Source of the DNA: Enhydrobacter aerosaccus
Lineage (GTDB): Bacteria > Pseudomonadota > Alphaproteobacteria > Reyranellales > Reyranellaceae
Reading direction: 5' to 3'
DNA length: 47,282 nucleotides
Assembly: GCF_900167455.1 (NCBI RefSeq)
Contig: NZ_FUWJ01000002.1
Coordinates: 1-47,282 of the forward strand
How positions within the stretch are numbered: position 1 is the stretch's first letter; each line of letters starts with the position of its first letter. Both the position numbers and the translations under genes were made by a program. This document shows positions 7,544 to 16,475 of the stretch, one piece after another. The notes beneath the pieces are model-generated. The model was not told where the DNA came from. It did no database searches and saw only the letters and a program-made list of their open reading frames with translations.

Positions 7544-8201
7544 GGCTGACCTCGCGGAAGCGATCGACCCAATGACCGACCCGCTCCGGCTGCGTCTTGA
7601 GCGCGGCGCGATTGACGATGAAGCGCGAGCTGATGTCGGCAATGTGCTCGATCTCGACGAGCCCGTTCTCGCGCAGCGTACGGCCGCTATCGACCAGGTC
7701 GACGATGCGGTGGCTGAGGCCGAGCGAAGGCGCAAGTTCCATCGCACCGGAAAGCTTCACGCACTCGGCCTGGACACCGCGCGCGGCGAAGTGGCGGCGC
7801 GTTACCTCCGGATACTTGGTGGCGATGCGGACATGGCTCCAGCGCCGCGGATCGTCGCTGCCCGCCATCTCCACCGGTTCGGCTACCGCGAGCCGGCACT
7901 TGCCGATGCCGAGGTTGATGGGTGCGTAAATCTCGGGATAGTCGAACTCCATCAGGACGTCATAGCCGGCGATGCCGAGATGGGCGGCGCCAAAGGCCAC
8001 GAACGTCGCCACGTCGAAGGAACGGACGCGGATGATGTCGAGGTCGGGATGGTTGGTGCTGAAACGGAGCTGGCGCGATTCCGGATCGGCGAACGCCTTT
8101 TCCGGCTCGATGTTGGCGGCCACCAGAAGCGGCGCGGCCTCGTTGAGGATGCGCCCCTTCGGCACCGCCAGGATCAACTTTTCATTTGCTTCGCTCGACA
8201 C
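7533..8201 (-). CDS. hisG: ATP phosphoribosyltransferase, short form
   Basis: A 222-residue HisG catalytic subunit, the first enzyme of histidine synthesis (ATP plus PRPP to phosphoribosyl-ATP). Landmarks are [18 protein letters not shown] near the start and the PRPP loop region [14 protein letters not shown] at about residues 172-185. It lacks the C-terminal regulatory ACT-like domain, so it is the short form that needs HisZ as a partner. No hisZ lies in the window. The GTG at 8201 fits the TGGAG ribosome-binding site eight or nine bases upstream. An upstream GTG at 8219 would add six residues. Confidence 0.93.
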   Translation of the reverse strand: MSSEANEKLILAVPKGRILNEAAPLLVAANIEPEKAFADPESRQLRFSTNHPDLDIIRVRSFDVATFVAFGAAHLGIAGYDVLMEFDYPEIYAPINLGIGKCRLAVAEPVEMAGSDDPRRWSHVRIATKYPEVTRRHFAARGVQAECVKLSGAMELAPSLGLSHRIVDLVDSGRTLRENGLVEIEHIADISSRFIVNRAALKTQPERVGHWVDRFREVSRAA

Positions 8202-8251
8202 GACCGATGCTCCAGTCACAAACGCCCGCCCCCGCACCCGGGGCCAGAGGG

Positions 8252-8674
8252 CTATCCGAGCGGATGGGCGGGCTTCCACGGGGTGGGCCAAGGCTCCCCG
8301 ACATCCCCCAAATGGCATGCGAGACGTCCGATTTCCAGCCGTATGCCGCGATCGGCGGCAAAGCGCAGCGTCACGGAACCGTCCTTTTCCTGTCCCACCG
8401 CGAGCAGCTCGAGGATGCGGTCCGGCTCCTGGAGCGGGATCCTGTGGTGATGGACCGCCTTTACGTCGTTGAAAACAAGGGCGGAATGGGTTCGCCAATA
8501 GGCCGAATCGATGCCCGGGTCCGCTTCCCAGCAGAAGCGGTTCAACAGGAGAACAAAACGCTTCTCCCCGGCGAAGAAGGCGCAGTCGCGCACCGCGACC
8601 AGGGAATCCTGCACCGCTGCCGAAATCACGCCAAGATCGTCGGCATCCAGCGCCGAAAGCTTGAGCTTTTCCAT
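8252..8674 (-). CDS. DUF2948 family protein
   Basis: A 140-residue protein of the alphaproteobacterial DUF2948 family: [22 protein letters not shown] at the N-terminus, then [11 protein letters not shown] and LELLAV, ending in [20 protein letters not shown]. The function is unknown. In relatives it sits between murA and the his genes; here it still precedes hisG, but murA is 4 kb away beyond an inserted cassette. Fifty bases separate its stop from the hisG start. Confidence 0.88.
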   Translation of the reverse strand: MEKLKLSALDADDLGVISAAVQDSLVAVRDCAFFAGEKRFVLLLNRFCWEADPGIDSAYWRTHSALVFNDVKAVHHHRIPLQEPDRILELLAVGQEKDGSVTLRFAADRGIRLEIGRLACHLGDVGEPWPTPWKPAHPLG

Positions 8675-8761
8675 TCGCCCGATGGATACAGGGAGAAAGT
8701 CGTCCGGATCAAGCGTCGCCCGGCATCCCTTGGCCCGCCCACCAGCGTCGGAAGCGGCCGC

Positions 8762-9631
8762 TCAGCTCTTCGCCTTCACGGGAATACGCAGATAGACCGT
8801 GCCGTTCGGGTCAGGCGGAGGCAGGCCGCCGGCCCGGATATTGACCTGGATAGAGGGCAGCAACAGGACCGGCGCCGCGAGCCCCACATCCCGCGCGCGG
8901 CGAAGAGTGACGAAGGCTTCTTCCGTGACGCCGTCGTGGACATGCACGTTCTTCGCCCGCTCGTCTGCGACTGTCGTTTCCCAGGCGTAGGTGTCCCGTC
9001 CCGGCGCCTTGTAGTCGTGGCACATGAAGAGCCGTGTTTCCGGCGGCAGCGCCAGCAGGCGATGAATCGATCGGTAGAGCGAGGCCGCATCGCCGCCCGG
9101 AAAGTCGGCGCGGGCGGTTCCATAATCGGGCATGAAGATCGTATCGCCCACGAACACGGCATCGCCGATGCGGTAGGCAACATCGGCTGGCGTATGGCCC
9201 GGCAGATGCATGACCTCGATCTCGAGGCCGCCGAGGGTCAGTCGCTCACCATCCTTGAGCAGGCGGTCGAACTCGCTTCCCATTCCGCTCACGTCTTTGG
9301 CATCGAATACTGGCTTGAAGATCTTCTGCACATCGACGATGTGCTCCCCGATCGCCACCTTTGCACCGGTCCTGCTCTTGATATGCGGCGCTGCCGTCAG
9401 ATGGTCGGCATGGGCGTGCGTCTCCAGGACCCAATCGACCTGCACCCCCCGTTCGGCGGCCTTGGCCAGGACACGATCGGCGGACAGGGTCGAAATCGTG
9501 CCGGAACGGTGGTCGCAGTCGAGGACAGGGTCGATGATGACCGCCCGTCGCCGGGCGCGATCGCTCACCAGATAGGTGATGGTGAAAGTGGCATCGTCAA
9601 AGAAGGCATCGATCGCTGGGTCGGCGCCCAT
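8762..9631 (-). CDS. blh: MBL-fold persulfide dioxygenase-like hydrolase (Blh/ETHE1 type)
   Basis: A 289-residue metallo-beta-lactamase-fold protein. The metal motif is THAHADHL (H72, H74, D76, H77), followed by LPGHTPADVAYRIGDAVFVGDTIF and MCHDYKAPGRD. The arrangement matches Blh of the BigR operon and persulfide dioxygenases, which oxidise glutathione persulfide to sulfite. The neighbours support this: a rhodanese and a TauE/SafE exporter are transcribed divergently, which fits sulfide oxidation, sulfur transfer and sulfite export. Expression probably depends on the AT-rich operator between 9653 and 9707. The gene is nested in a cassette that separates murA from DUF2948. Confidence 0.88.
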   Translation of the reverse strand: MGADPAIDAFFDDATFTITYLVSDRARRRAVIIDPVLDCDHRSGTISTLSADRVLAKAAERGVQVDWVLETHAHADHLTAAPHIKSRTGAKVAIGEHIVDVQKIFKPVFDAKDVSGMGSEFDRLLKDGERLTLGGLEIEVMHLPGHTPADVAYRIGDAVFVGDTIFMPDYGTARADFPGGDAASLYRSIHRLLALPPETRLFMCHDYKAPGRDTYAWETTVADERAKNVHVHDGVTEEAFVTLRRARDVGLAAPVLLLPSIQVNIRAGGLPPPDPNGTVYLRIPVKAKS

Positions 9632-9652
9632 GACATTCTCCGCAGTTGCGCT

Positions 9653-9707
9653 TGACGATTATATTAGCAGTCATTAATTAAGCAATATCTAATATACATA
9701 CTGTCAA
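9653..9707. promoter_or_regulatory. Divergent promoter region with AT-rich inverted repeat (BigR-like operator)
   Basis: TATATTAG (9660-9667) and CTAATATA (9689-9696) form an 8-bp perfect inverted repeat with a 21-bp AT-rich spacer. It is flanked by -35-like hexamers facing outward: TTGACG on plus (9653-9658) and TTGACA on minus (9707-9702). BigR, an ArsR-type persulfide sensor, is known to bind AT-rich palindromes at bigR-blh promoters. No ArsR-type gene is present nearby, so the regulator is inferred and must be encoded elsewhere if it exists. Confidence 0.6.
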
Positions 9708-9731
9708 CGGCGCCCCAGTCGGCCCGAAAGG

Positions 9732-10046
9732 ATGATCGTGAACCTGCAATCCATCGACCCCATCACCGCCAAGCACCTGATCGACGAGGGCGCCCTGCTG
9801 GTGGACATTCGCGAAGCAAACGAGCATGCGAGCGAGCGCGTGCCCGGCGCTCTGAACCTACCTCTCTCACGATTGAGCCAGGTTCCTTCAGGCGATGCCA
9901 AGGCCGTCATCTTCCATTGCCGCTCCGGCGCCCGGACTTCCATGAACGCCGCGCGTCTCGGTAAGGCTGCGGGCTGTCAGGCCTATCTGCTGGCCGGCGG
10001 CATCGATGCCTGGAAGCGGGCCGGCCTTCCCGTCTCCGCCGGTTGA
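9732..10046 (+). CDS. Single-domain rhodanese
   Basis: A 104-residue rhodanese domain with the active-site loop C63-RSGART, preceded by LVDIREANEH and ending in LAGGIDAWKRAGLPV. Such proteins carry persulfide on the cysteine and move sulfane sulfur between acceptors such as glutathione and thiosulfate. It has no signal peptide, so it acts in the cytosol. It starts an operon with the TauE/SafE gene 20 bp downstream and is divergent from the persulfide dioxygenase-like gene. Confidence 0.93.
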   Translation: MIVNLQSIDPITAKHLIDEGALLVDIREANEHASERVPGALNLPLSRLSQVPSGDAKAVIFHCRSGARTSMNAARLGKAAGCQAYLLAGGIDAWKRAGLPVSAG

Positions 10047-10066
10047 TTGCCGCCGGGAGAATTTAG

Positions 10067-10864
10067 ATGCTGCCTGCCCTTCCCGTCGCCTTGGCGCTTG
10101 GCTCCGGCGGATTGATCGGACTGGTCCTGGGGGTGATCGGCGGCGGCGGGTCGATCCTGGCCGTGCCACTGCTGGTCTATGTCGTCGGCATGGCGTCGCC
10201 GCACGTCGCGATCGGCACGGCGGCCTTCGCCGTCGCCGTCAACGCCGCAACCGGGCTCGCCTTGCACGCCCGACGCTCGAAGATCCGCTGGCCCTGCGCC
10301 ATGGCCTTCAGCGTGGCGGGCGTTGCCGGTGCCTTCGGCGGTGCGGCCCTCGGCAAGGCGATGGACGGGCAAAAACTCCTGGCCCTCTTCGGCCTGCTCA
10401 TGATCGTGGTGGGCGCGTTGATGCTGCGACCTAAATCGACGGAGGAACGCTCCTCACCCTGGCTGTCGCGCCAGAGCGCGTCGCGCCTGCTGCCTCGGCT
10501 GTCTCTGGTGGGCGGTGGAGTCGGATTGCTGTCCGGCTTCTTTGGCATCGGCGGCGGCTTCCTGATCGTGCCGGGCCTGATGATGGCGGCCGACATGGAG
10601 CTCCGGGAAGCGGCCAGCGCGTCGCTGATCGCGGTCCTCGCCTTCGGCCTCGCCTCCGCCACGAGCTACGCCTGGTCCGGTCTTGTCGATTGGTCCGTGG
10701 CGTTGCTGCTGATCGCCGGTGGCGCCGCCGGCGCGATGGCCGGCATCCGGCTCAACGCGTTGCTGGCCCAGCGCCGGGGCATGTTGGCCAAGGTCTTCGC
10801 CTGGTTCGTTATCGCAGCAGGCCTTTACGTCGGCGGCCGGGGCCTGGCGCCGCTCCTAGGTTGA
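10067..10864 (+). CDS. TauE/SafE family sulfite exporter-type permease
   Basis: A 265-residue membrane protein with about eight hydrophobic helices in two homologous halves. The glycine-rich motifs GLVLGVIGGGGSILAVPLL (about residues 20-38) and GLLSGFFGIGGGFLIVPGL (about 150-168) mark the TauE/SafE family, which exports organosulfonates or sulfite across the inner membrane. Next to a persulfide dioxygenase-like protein and a rhodanese, sulfite export is the likely role. The last 56 bases overlap the convergent TetR gene. Confidence 0.9.
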   Translation: MLPALPVALALGSGGLIGLVLGVIGGGGSILAVPLLVYVVGMASPHVAIGTAAFAVAVNAATGLALHARRSKIRWPCAMAFSVAGVAGAFGGAALGKAMDGQKLLALFGLLMIVVGALMLRPKSTEERSSPWLSRQSASRLLPRLSLVGGGVGLLSGFFGIGGGFLIVPGLMMAADMELREAASASLIAVLAFGLASATSYAWSGLVDWSVALLLIAGGAAGAMAGIRLNALLAQRRGMLAKVFAWFVIAAGLYVGGRGLAPLLG

Positions 10865-11429
10865 TCGGCGACGGCGTTCGCACCAGGACGCGCAACCTGT
10901 CGATGGTCCGGCTGAAAGCGGCTGGATCGTCGAGAGCGCGGGCGAGCACGATCGCGCCCTGGATGCCGGCCACCACTTCCTCGGCCAGCGCCTTCGCCTC
11001 GGCGCGGCTCCGCCCGTACCGGATGAGCGCATCGGCCAGAGCCTCTATCCAGCGCGCGAAATAGCCTCTGATGGCATCGCCGAATCGTTCCCGGGCATCG
11101 CCCAGAGCCAGGACGCCGACCAGACACACGCGCCGTCCCGATTTGAAGTACGACACGACGGCATCGAACATCGCCTCGATGGCTTGCATCGATGCGCTGC
11201 CGTCTCGCAAAGGGGCATAGACGTTAGCCTCGAACCACGCATCGACTTCGGCCAGCACGGCAGCGGCCATTTCCTCTTTCCCGCCGGGAAAGAAGTGATA
11301 CAGGCTTCCCTTGCCCAGCCCGGTCGCCTTGCCGATCAGAGACAGGCTGGCGCCTTCGTAACCGTATTCGCGGAACACCTCGGCAATGGCCGGCAGAGTG
11401 TCGGCGCGCTCGGCGACGGTCCTCGACAT
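10809..11429 (-). CDS. TetR family transcriptional regulator
   Basis: A 206-residue regulator. The N-terminal helix-turn-helix is visible at about residues 12-50 (ADTLPAIAEVFREYGYEGASLSLIGKATGLGKGSLYHFF). The C-terminal ligand domain is not recognised beyond LmrA/YxaF-like features (GRRVCLVGVLALGDARERF), where the cysteine could sense a ligand. The ATG at 11429 lies six bases after the DUF1348 stop, so the pair forms an operon. The palindrome at 11933-11948 upstream of DUF1348 is the probable autoregulatory operator. The 3' end overlaps the tauE-like gene on the other strand. Confidence 0.9.
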   Translation of the reverse strand: MSRTVAERADTLPAIAEVFREYGYEGASLSLIGKATGLGKGSLYHFFPGGKEEMAAAVLAEVDAWFEANVYAPLRDGSASMQAIEAMFDAVVSYFKSGRRVCLVGVLALGDARERFGDAIRGYFARWIEALADALIRYGRSRAEAKALAEEVVAGIQGAIVLARALDDPAAFSRTIDRLRVLVRTPSPINLGAAPGPGRRRKGLLR

Positions 11430-11434
11430 GCCTC

Positions 11435-11902
11435 TTACAGTCCGAGGGCGCTGAGGCCCGGATGGTCGTCCGGACGGCGACCGAGCGGCCAACGATACTT
11501 GCGATCGGCCTCCCGGATCGGCAGGTCGTTGATGCAGGCGAAGCGCAAACGCATCAATCCAGCCGCGTCGAATTCCCAGTTCTCGTTTCCGTAGGAGCGG
11601 AACCATTGAGCCGAGTCGTCGTGCCATTCGTAGGCAAAGCGCACGGCAATCCGGTTTCCAGCGTGAGCCCAGACCTCCTTGATCAGCCTGTAGTCGAGTT
11701 CGCGCACCCACTTGCGCTGCAGGAAGGCGACGATCTCCTTGCGGCCGGTGATGAACTCGGCGCGATTGCGCCAGCGACTGTCCTCCGTATAGGCCAATGC
11801 CACCCGGTCGGGATCGCGGCTGTTCCAGGCATCCTCGGCCATCCGCGCCTTCTGCGCGGCAGTCTCGGCGGTGAAGGGCGGCAGGGGCGGACGACCCGAC
11901 AT
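11435..11902 (-). CDS. DUF1348 / NTF2-like protein
   Basis: A 155-residue protein of the DUF1348 family, a SnoaL/NTF2-like fold. Typical segments are [24 protein letters not shown] at the N-terminus, [11 protein letters not shown], and the C-terminal [21 protein letters not shown]. The family's role is unsettled; such folds bind small molecules or act as enzymes. The ATG follows GAGGAG by five bases. Together with the downstream TetR gene it looks like a self-regulated stress or xenobiotic-responsive unit. Confidence 0.9.
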   Translation of the reverse strand: MSGRPPLPPFTAETAAQKARMAEDAWNSRDPDRVALAYTEDSRWRNRAEFITGRKEIVAFLQRKWVRELDYRLIKEVWAHAGNRIAVRFAYEWHDDSAQWFRSYGNENWEFDAAGLMRLRFACINDLPIREADRKYRWPLGRRPDDHPGLSALGL

Positions 11903-11913
11903 GAGAACTCCTC

Positions 11914-11948
11914 TGTACCTTTCAGAACACTATGTACTGATCGGTACA
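11914..11948 (-). promoter_or_regulatory. Palindromic TetR-type operator upstream of DUF1348-tetR
   Basis: TGTACTGATCGGTACA (11933-11948) is a 16-bp palindrome with one mismatched pair and looks like many TetR-family operators. A second half-site, TGTACC, lies at 11914-11919. The site begins 31 bp upstream of the DUF1348 start, within the expected promoter. Autoregulation by the operon's own TetR is an inference from position. Confidence 0.7.
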
Positions 11949-11976
11949 GACTAATGCACGCCGTGGCAAGCCTGCC

Positions 11977-12819
11977 TTATCGAGCGAGGCTGGTCTGGAG
12001 GAACGCCTGCGTCATGGCTTTTGCGTAAGGTAAGGTGATGAGGGTATGCGGCGCACCCGGGATCAGGACGATCACCGCCCGCTTCGACCCGGCCAGCGCC
12101 GCCGCGCAATTGCCCTTCGCCGCCGGATTGCCCAGCCAGGCGTTGGCGGGCGAGAAGAACGGATCGACCGAACTGATCATGTTCAGCACCGGCTGGTCGG
12201 CAACCAGTTGCGTGCCATGCGCCTCGACGAAGTAGTTGTCCTCACAGCTCCAGGAGAAGATCATCCGCGCCGCGAACTCGGCACCACCATAACGGGCCAC
12301 GGCCGTGGCGCCCTCGCTCGTTCCGGCCAGGACAAGACGTTTCTCGTCGGCCCATTGAGCGGCCCGGACCGCCTTCAGCGCCAGCGTAATCTCCGAGGCT
12401 CGCAGCGCATGGATGCGCTCGTATACGTCCTTGCCGATCGGCGAGCTGTAGGTGAGCCGGTCGGGCAGCGCGAAGGAATCGGGCGCGACGCTGGCGATGC
12501 CCTCGGCCGCCAGCCATTTCTGCCACTCCGCGATGGCGGCGAGGCCCAGCCCGGAGGAGCCGTGCAGGAAGACGACCACCGGAACCTTGCCCGCGCTGGC
12601 CGCCGGCTGTGGCATGTCCTTCCATTTCCCGAAGTATGCGGCGCCGCCGGTCGCTTGCGCCGGCAGCGCGACTGAGGCCTGGGCGATGACATTGGCCGCG
12701 GACTCGGGCGTGTGCGACGTCGCGGTGCCCTTGATCTCTCCTCGGGGCGGTGTGGCCTGCGACCAGGCCGGCGTCGCGAGCGCCATCGTCACGGCGATTG
12801 CCGCCACCAGTCCTCTCAT
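11977..12819 (-). CDS. Exported alpha/beta hydrolase (dienelactone hydrolase-like)
   Basis: A 280-residue protein with a signal peptide (residues 1-20, cleavage after AWS or AWSQA). The alpha/beta-hydrolase landmarks are the oxyanion region FLHGSSG at 84-90, the nucleophile elbow GTSEG with S168, an acid candidate in SSVDPFF (about 218) and a histidine in GAPHTL near the C-terminus. It acts in the periplasm on an unknown ester or lactone. The SWSCED segment and a C-terminal GNCAAAL could form a disulfide. It reads towards, but is 74 bp from, the DUF1348 promoter region; no operon partner is evident. Confidence 0.8.
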   Translation of the reverse strand: MRGLVAAIAVTMALATPAWSQATPPRGEIKGTATSHTPESAANVIAQASVALPAQATGGAAYFGKWKDMPQPAASAGKVPVVVFLHGSSGLGLAAIAEWQKWLAAEGIASVAPDSFALPDRLTYSSPIGKDVYERIHALRASEITLALKAVRAAQWADEKRLVLAGTSEGATAVARYGGAEFAARMIFSWSCEDNYFVEAHGTQLVADQPVLNMISSVDPFFSPANAWLGNPAAKGNCAAALAGSKRAVIVLIPGAPHTLITLPYAKAMTQAFLQTSLAR

Positions 12820-12858
12820 CCGGCTCTCCCTCGCGACCGGCAGCCGATGACGCCGCCT

Positions 12859-14142
<1,284 letters not shown>

Positions 14143-14156
14143 GCGCGTCCCCTGCC

Positions 14157-14711
14157 TCAGATCTTGGGCAGCGTGACGCCGCGCTGGCCCTGGTACTTGC
14201 CGGCCTTGTCACGATAGGAAACCTCGCAGGGCTCGTTGCCCTGCAGGAACAGGAACTGGCAGGCGCCCTCGTTGGCGTAGATCTTGGCCGGCAACGGCGT
14301 GGTGTTCGAGAACTCCAGCGTGACGTGTCCTTCCCACTCGGGCTCGAGCGGCGTCACGTTGACGATGATGCCGCAGCGAGCATAGGTCGACTTGCCGACG
14401 CAGATCACCAGCACGTCGCGCGGGATGCGGAAATATTCCACCGTGCGCGCCAGGGCGAAGGAATTCGGCGGGATGATGCACACATCCGTGGAACGATCGA
14501 CGAAGCTGTTCTCGGCGAAGTTCTTGGGGTCCACGACAGCCGAGTCGACGTTGGTGAAGATCTTGAACTCGGTCCCCACACGGGCGTCGTAGCCGTAGGA
14601 AGAGAGCCCATAGGAGATGATGCCGTCGCGCTTCTGCGCATCGACGAAGGGCTCGATCATGCCCTTCTCCTCAGCCATGCGGCGGATCCAGCGGTCGGAA
14701 AGGATGGCCAT
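14157..14711 (-). CDS. dcd: dCTP deaminase
   Basis: A 184-residue homotrimeric enzyme that deaminates dCTP to dUTP for thymidylate synthesis. [22 protein letters not shown] opens the protein; [36 protein letters not shown] contains the nucleotide-binding segment and the catalytic glutamate; it ends [13 protein letters not shown]. Full-length, with a Glu-His pair typical of the mono-functional form. Confidence 0.97.
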   Translation of the reverse strand: MAILSDRWIRRMAEEKGMIEPFVDAQKRDGIISYGLSSYGYDARVGTEFKIFTNVDSAVVDPKNFAENSFVDRSTDVCIIPPNSFALARTVEYFRIPRDVLVICVGKSTYARCGIIVNVTPLEPEWEGHVTLEFSNTTPLPAKIYANEGACQFLFLQGNEPCEVSYRDKAGKYQGQRGVTLPKI

Positions 14712-14755
14712 TCTTGTTGGTTCCCGAGGGGGTGCTTCTGCCCCGAGATGGCGCC

Positions 14756-14816
14756 ATCCCGAGCACAGCCAAAGACCTTTCCAGCGGCCTGAAAGATCCC
14801 TCGCTGTGCTCGGGAT
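14756..14816. repeat. Intergenic hairpin repeat with 14-bp perfect arms
   Basis: ATCCCGAGCACAGC (14756-14769) and GCTGTGCTCGGGAT (14803-14816) are perfect inverted arms. The loop itself contains a second near-palindrome, CTTTCCAG-CGGC-CTGAAAG. The unit (atcccgag...gagggatctttc) resembles dispersed intergenic palindromes found in many copies in some proteobacterial genomes. It lies 45 bp upstream of dcd and downstream of the 14865 gene. It could also act as a transcript-stabilising or terminating hairpin, although no T run follows. Confidence 0.75.
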
Positions 14817-14864
14817 GACACCGCGCTCGAGACGGCATCGTTGTAGACGAGCCCGTCGGCCGGC

Positions 14865-15071
14865 TCAATCTTTGCCGGATTTCTGTCCCACGTTTCCCTG
14901 CTTGGCGCGCGCCTGAGCCTTGCGGCGCTTGAGATTCTCACGCAAGGCGGCGGCCAGCCGTTCGGCCCGCTCGTCCTTCGACTCGGGCCGGGATTCGAGC
15001 CGGGATTCGGGCCGGGATCCGGGCGGTTTGGGGCAACTGGTCATCGGCGCACAGGATACACCAGCCCTCAT
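14865..15071 (-). CDS. Small basic conserved hypothetical protein
   Basis: Up to 68 residues. The C-terminal half, RAERLAAALRENLKRRKAQARAK, is a charged amphipathic helix of a kind seen in small alphaproteobacterial proteins encoded near dcd. The N-terminal half contains a short PESRxES-type repeat caused by a gccgggattcg nucleotide repeat around 14990-15020. The start is uncertain: ATG 15071 or ATG 15044 (MTSCPKPPG). No function is known. Confidence 0.6.
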   Translation of the reverse strand: MRAGVSCAPMTSCPKPPGSRPESRLESRPESKDERAERLAAALRENLKRRKAQARAKQGNVGQKSGKD

Positions 15072-15086
15072 CCGCCCGCCCAGCAG

Positions 15087-15545
15087 CTACTCGTACAGGC
15101 CCTGGTCGGCGCGTCCGTGACAGGCCGGACAGTTGGATCTGGTCACCACCTTCGGGTCCTTCCACACCGCGTCGGGAAAGCGATGCTTCCGCAGGAAGGC
15201 GGGATTCTCGGTAATGCGAAGGGGCATACCTTGCGGCGCGACCCAACGCATGAACTTGCGCGCCTCGCCCTGCCCGCCCTTGTCGCCGGCATTGGCCGTC
15301 AGATAGGCGCGGATGATCTCGGTCTTGTCGGCGGGCAGGCTGGCTTCCTCTCCGAAATGATCCGACAGCCCCGCCATGAGGCGGTCCCAGGAGCGGGCGG
15401 GCAGGAACGCCGGTTGGAAGGCCATGTGGCAGGCGCCGCATTCCTTGCGCACCACGGGATCAGTCACCGGCCTGACGCGCTCGTCGTCGGCCAGGGCCGG
15501 CGACGCCAGCAGCAGCAGCGCGGCGCACAGAAGACCGGGACGCAT
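15087..15545 (-). CDS. Periplasmic diheme cytochrome c (DHC type)
   Basis: A 152-residue exported protein with a signal peptide (residues 1-19, ALA then D). Two heme c sites are present: C36-GAC-H40 and C139-PAC-H143. The spacing and segments such as ECGACHMAFQPAFLPARSW and SNCPACH match the DHC family, the electron donor to the sphaeroides heme protein in Rhodobacter sphaeroides. It is the last gene of the minus-strand redox operon and its ATG at 15545 abuts the upstream stop. The role as donor to the neighbouring SHP-type cytochrome is inferred from the family. Confidence 0.9.
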   Translation of the reverse strand: MRPGLLCAALLLLASPALADDERVRPVTDPVVRKECGACHMAFQPAFLPARSWDRLMAGLSDHFGEEASLPADKTEIIRAYLTANAGDKGGQGEARKFMRWVAPQGMPLRITENPAFLRKHRFPDAVWKDPKVVTRSNCPACHGRADQGLYE

Positions 15546-15965
15546 CTACTGGCCCGCCATGAAGGAGATGTAGTCGCCTTTTTCGGCCGGCGTGCAGTCG
15601 CGGCCGAGAACGCTCTTGCAGTCCCGACCGAATTGCTTCTCGACCTCGGCCTTATCGGTGAACCGCCGCGGATTGACCGAGACGGCGACGGGATCGATCG
15701 GCCGACCGGTCTTGGCGTTCTGCCCGGGCTGGCGCGGATCGGCGGTGTGGCACGCGGTGCAGGAAGGCGTGCGCGGATCGCCCCCGTTCCACTTGGTGCG
15801 AAAGAGCGTCTCGCCGCGTTGCGCCGACAGGCCGGTGAAGGCGGGATCGAGCCGGCGCGCCTGGGCGGCATAATCCGACAGGATGGCATCGCGCCCGGGA
15901 TCGCCGGCCAGCGCGAGAACAGGCAGCAGCGCGATGGCGCCCGCGAGTAGGATCGAACGCCTCAT
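15546..15965 (-). CDS. DUF1924 cytochrome c (sphaeroides heme protein, SHP type)
   Basis: A 139-residue exported protein: signal peptide 1-20 (LPVLALA then G), one heme site C69-TAC-H73, and two extra cysteines, C116 and C124, in RDCKSVLGRDC that likely form the disulfide known in SHP. N98 in SVNPRRFTD stands where SHP has its unusual asparagine heme ligand; this alignment is by eye. SHP from Rhodobacter sphaeroides is a high-spin cytochrome that binds O2 and NO. The ATG at 15965 overlaps the cytochrome b stop by four bases, so the three cytochromes are translated together. Confidence 0.88.
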   Translation of the reverse strand: MRRSILLAGAIALLPVLALAGDPGRDAILSDYAAQARRLDPAFTGLSAQRGETLFRTKWNGGDPRTPSCTACHTADPRQPGQNAKTGRPIDPVAVSVNPRRFTDKAEVEKQFGRDCKSVLGRDCTPAEKGDYISFMAGQ

Positions 15966-16462
15966 CGTGTGGTTTCCTTTGGCGCCGCCGAAAGGCGCGT
16001 GCCGATCCGCGCCAGCCATTGCCGGCCGGCATACATGTAGGTGACGAAGGCGATGTGTGCCGCGATCAGCCACAGCGATGCCTCGGCGATCACTTCGTGC
16101 GGGTCTTCGAGCCATGTCGCGCCATCGGCAAGCGCCCCCGACAGGGAGACCAGCCCAACCACGGCCAGCAACGACGCGGCGAACCATGCGAACAGCGGAT
16201 GACGCCCCTTCCGCGTCGCCAGCCAGTTCCGCGCCGCGCGCCAGCTCGGTCGGGGCAGGCGAAGCGGGCTCGCCGCGGGAGCGACCAGGCCGAACAGCAG
16301 GCGCAACGCGATGGCGGTCAGCACGGTGTACCCCGCGAACTGGTGCATCGCGTAGGTGTCCTCGTCTGCCGTCACATAGGCGATCAGGAAGGCTCCGGCC
16401 AGCAGGGCGTGCCAGGCCTTTACCAAGGCGAGATGCCCCTTCGTTGACTTTACAGCGGCCAC
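15962..16462 (-). CDS. Cytochrome b561-type membrane protein
   Basis: A 166-residue inner-membrane protein with four or so helices. Histidines suited to bind two b hemes stand in VKAWHALLAGAFL, AMHQFAGYTVL and AAHIAFVTYMY, and the conserved WLEDPHEVIAE segment is present. It probably oxidises quinol and reduces the diheme cytochrome c encoded two genes downstream. GTG 16462 is the best start: GGAGGG lies five bases before it. GTG 16474 would add four residues. It is 13 bp after the small exported protein. Confidence 0.88.
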   Translation of the reverse strand: MAAVKSTKGHLALVKAWHALLAGAFLIAYVTADEDTYAMHQFAGYTVLTAIALRLLFGLVAPAASPLRLPRPSWRAARNWLATRKGRHPLFAWFAASLLAVVGLVSLSGALADGATWLEDPHEVIAEASLWLIAAHIAFVTYMYAGRQWLARIGTRLSAAPKETTR

Positions 16463-16475
16463 AGCGCCCTCCACC

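Noticed and set aside
7544..7747. Upstream extension of hisD
   Set aside because: It overlaps hisG in another frame and is not conserved; the GTG at 7543 gives the normal N-terminus.
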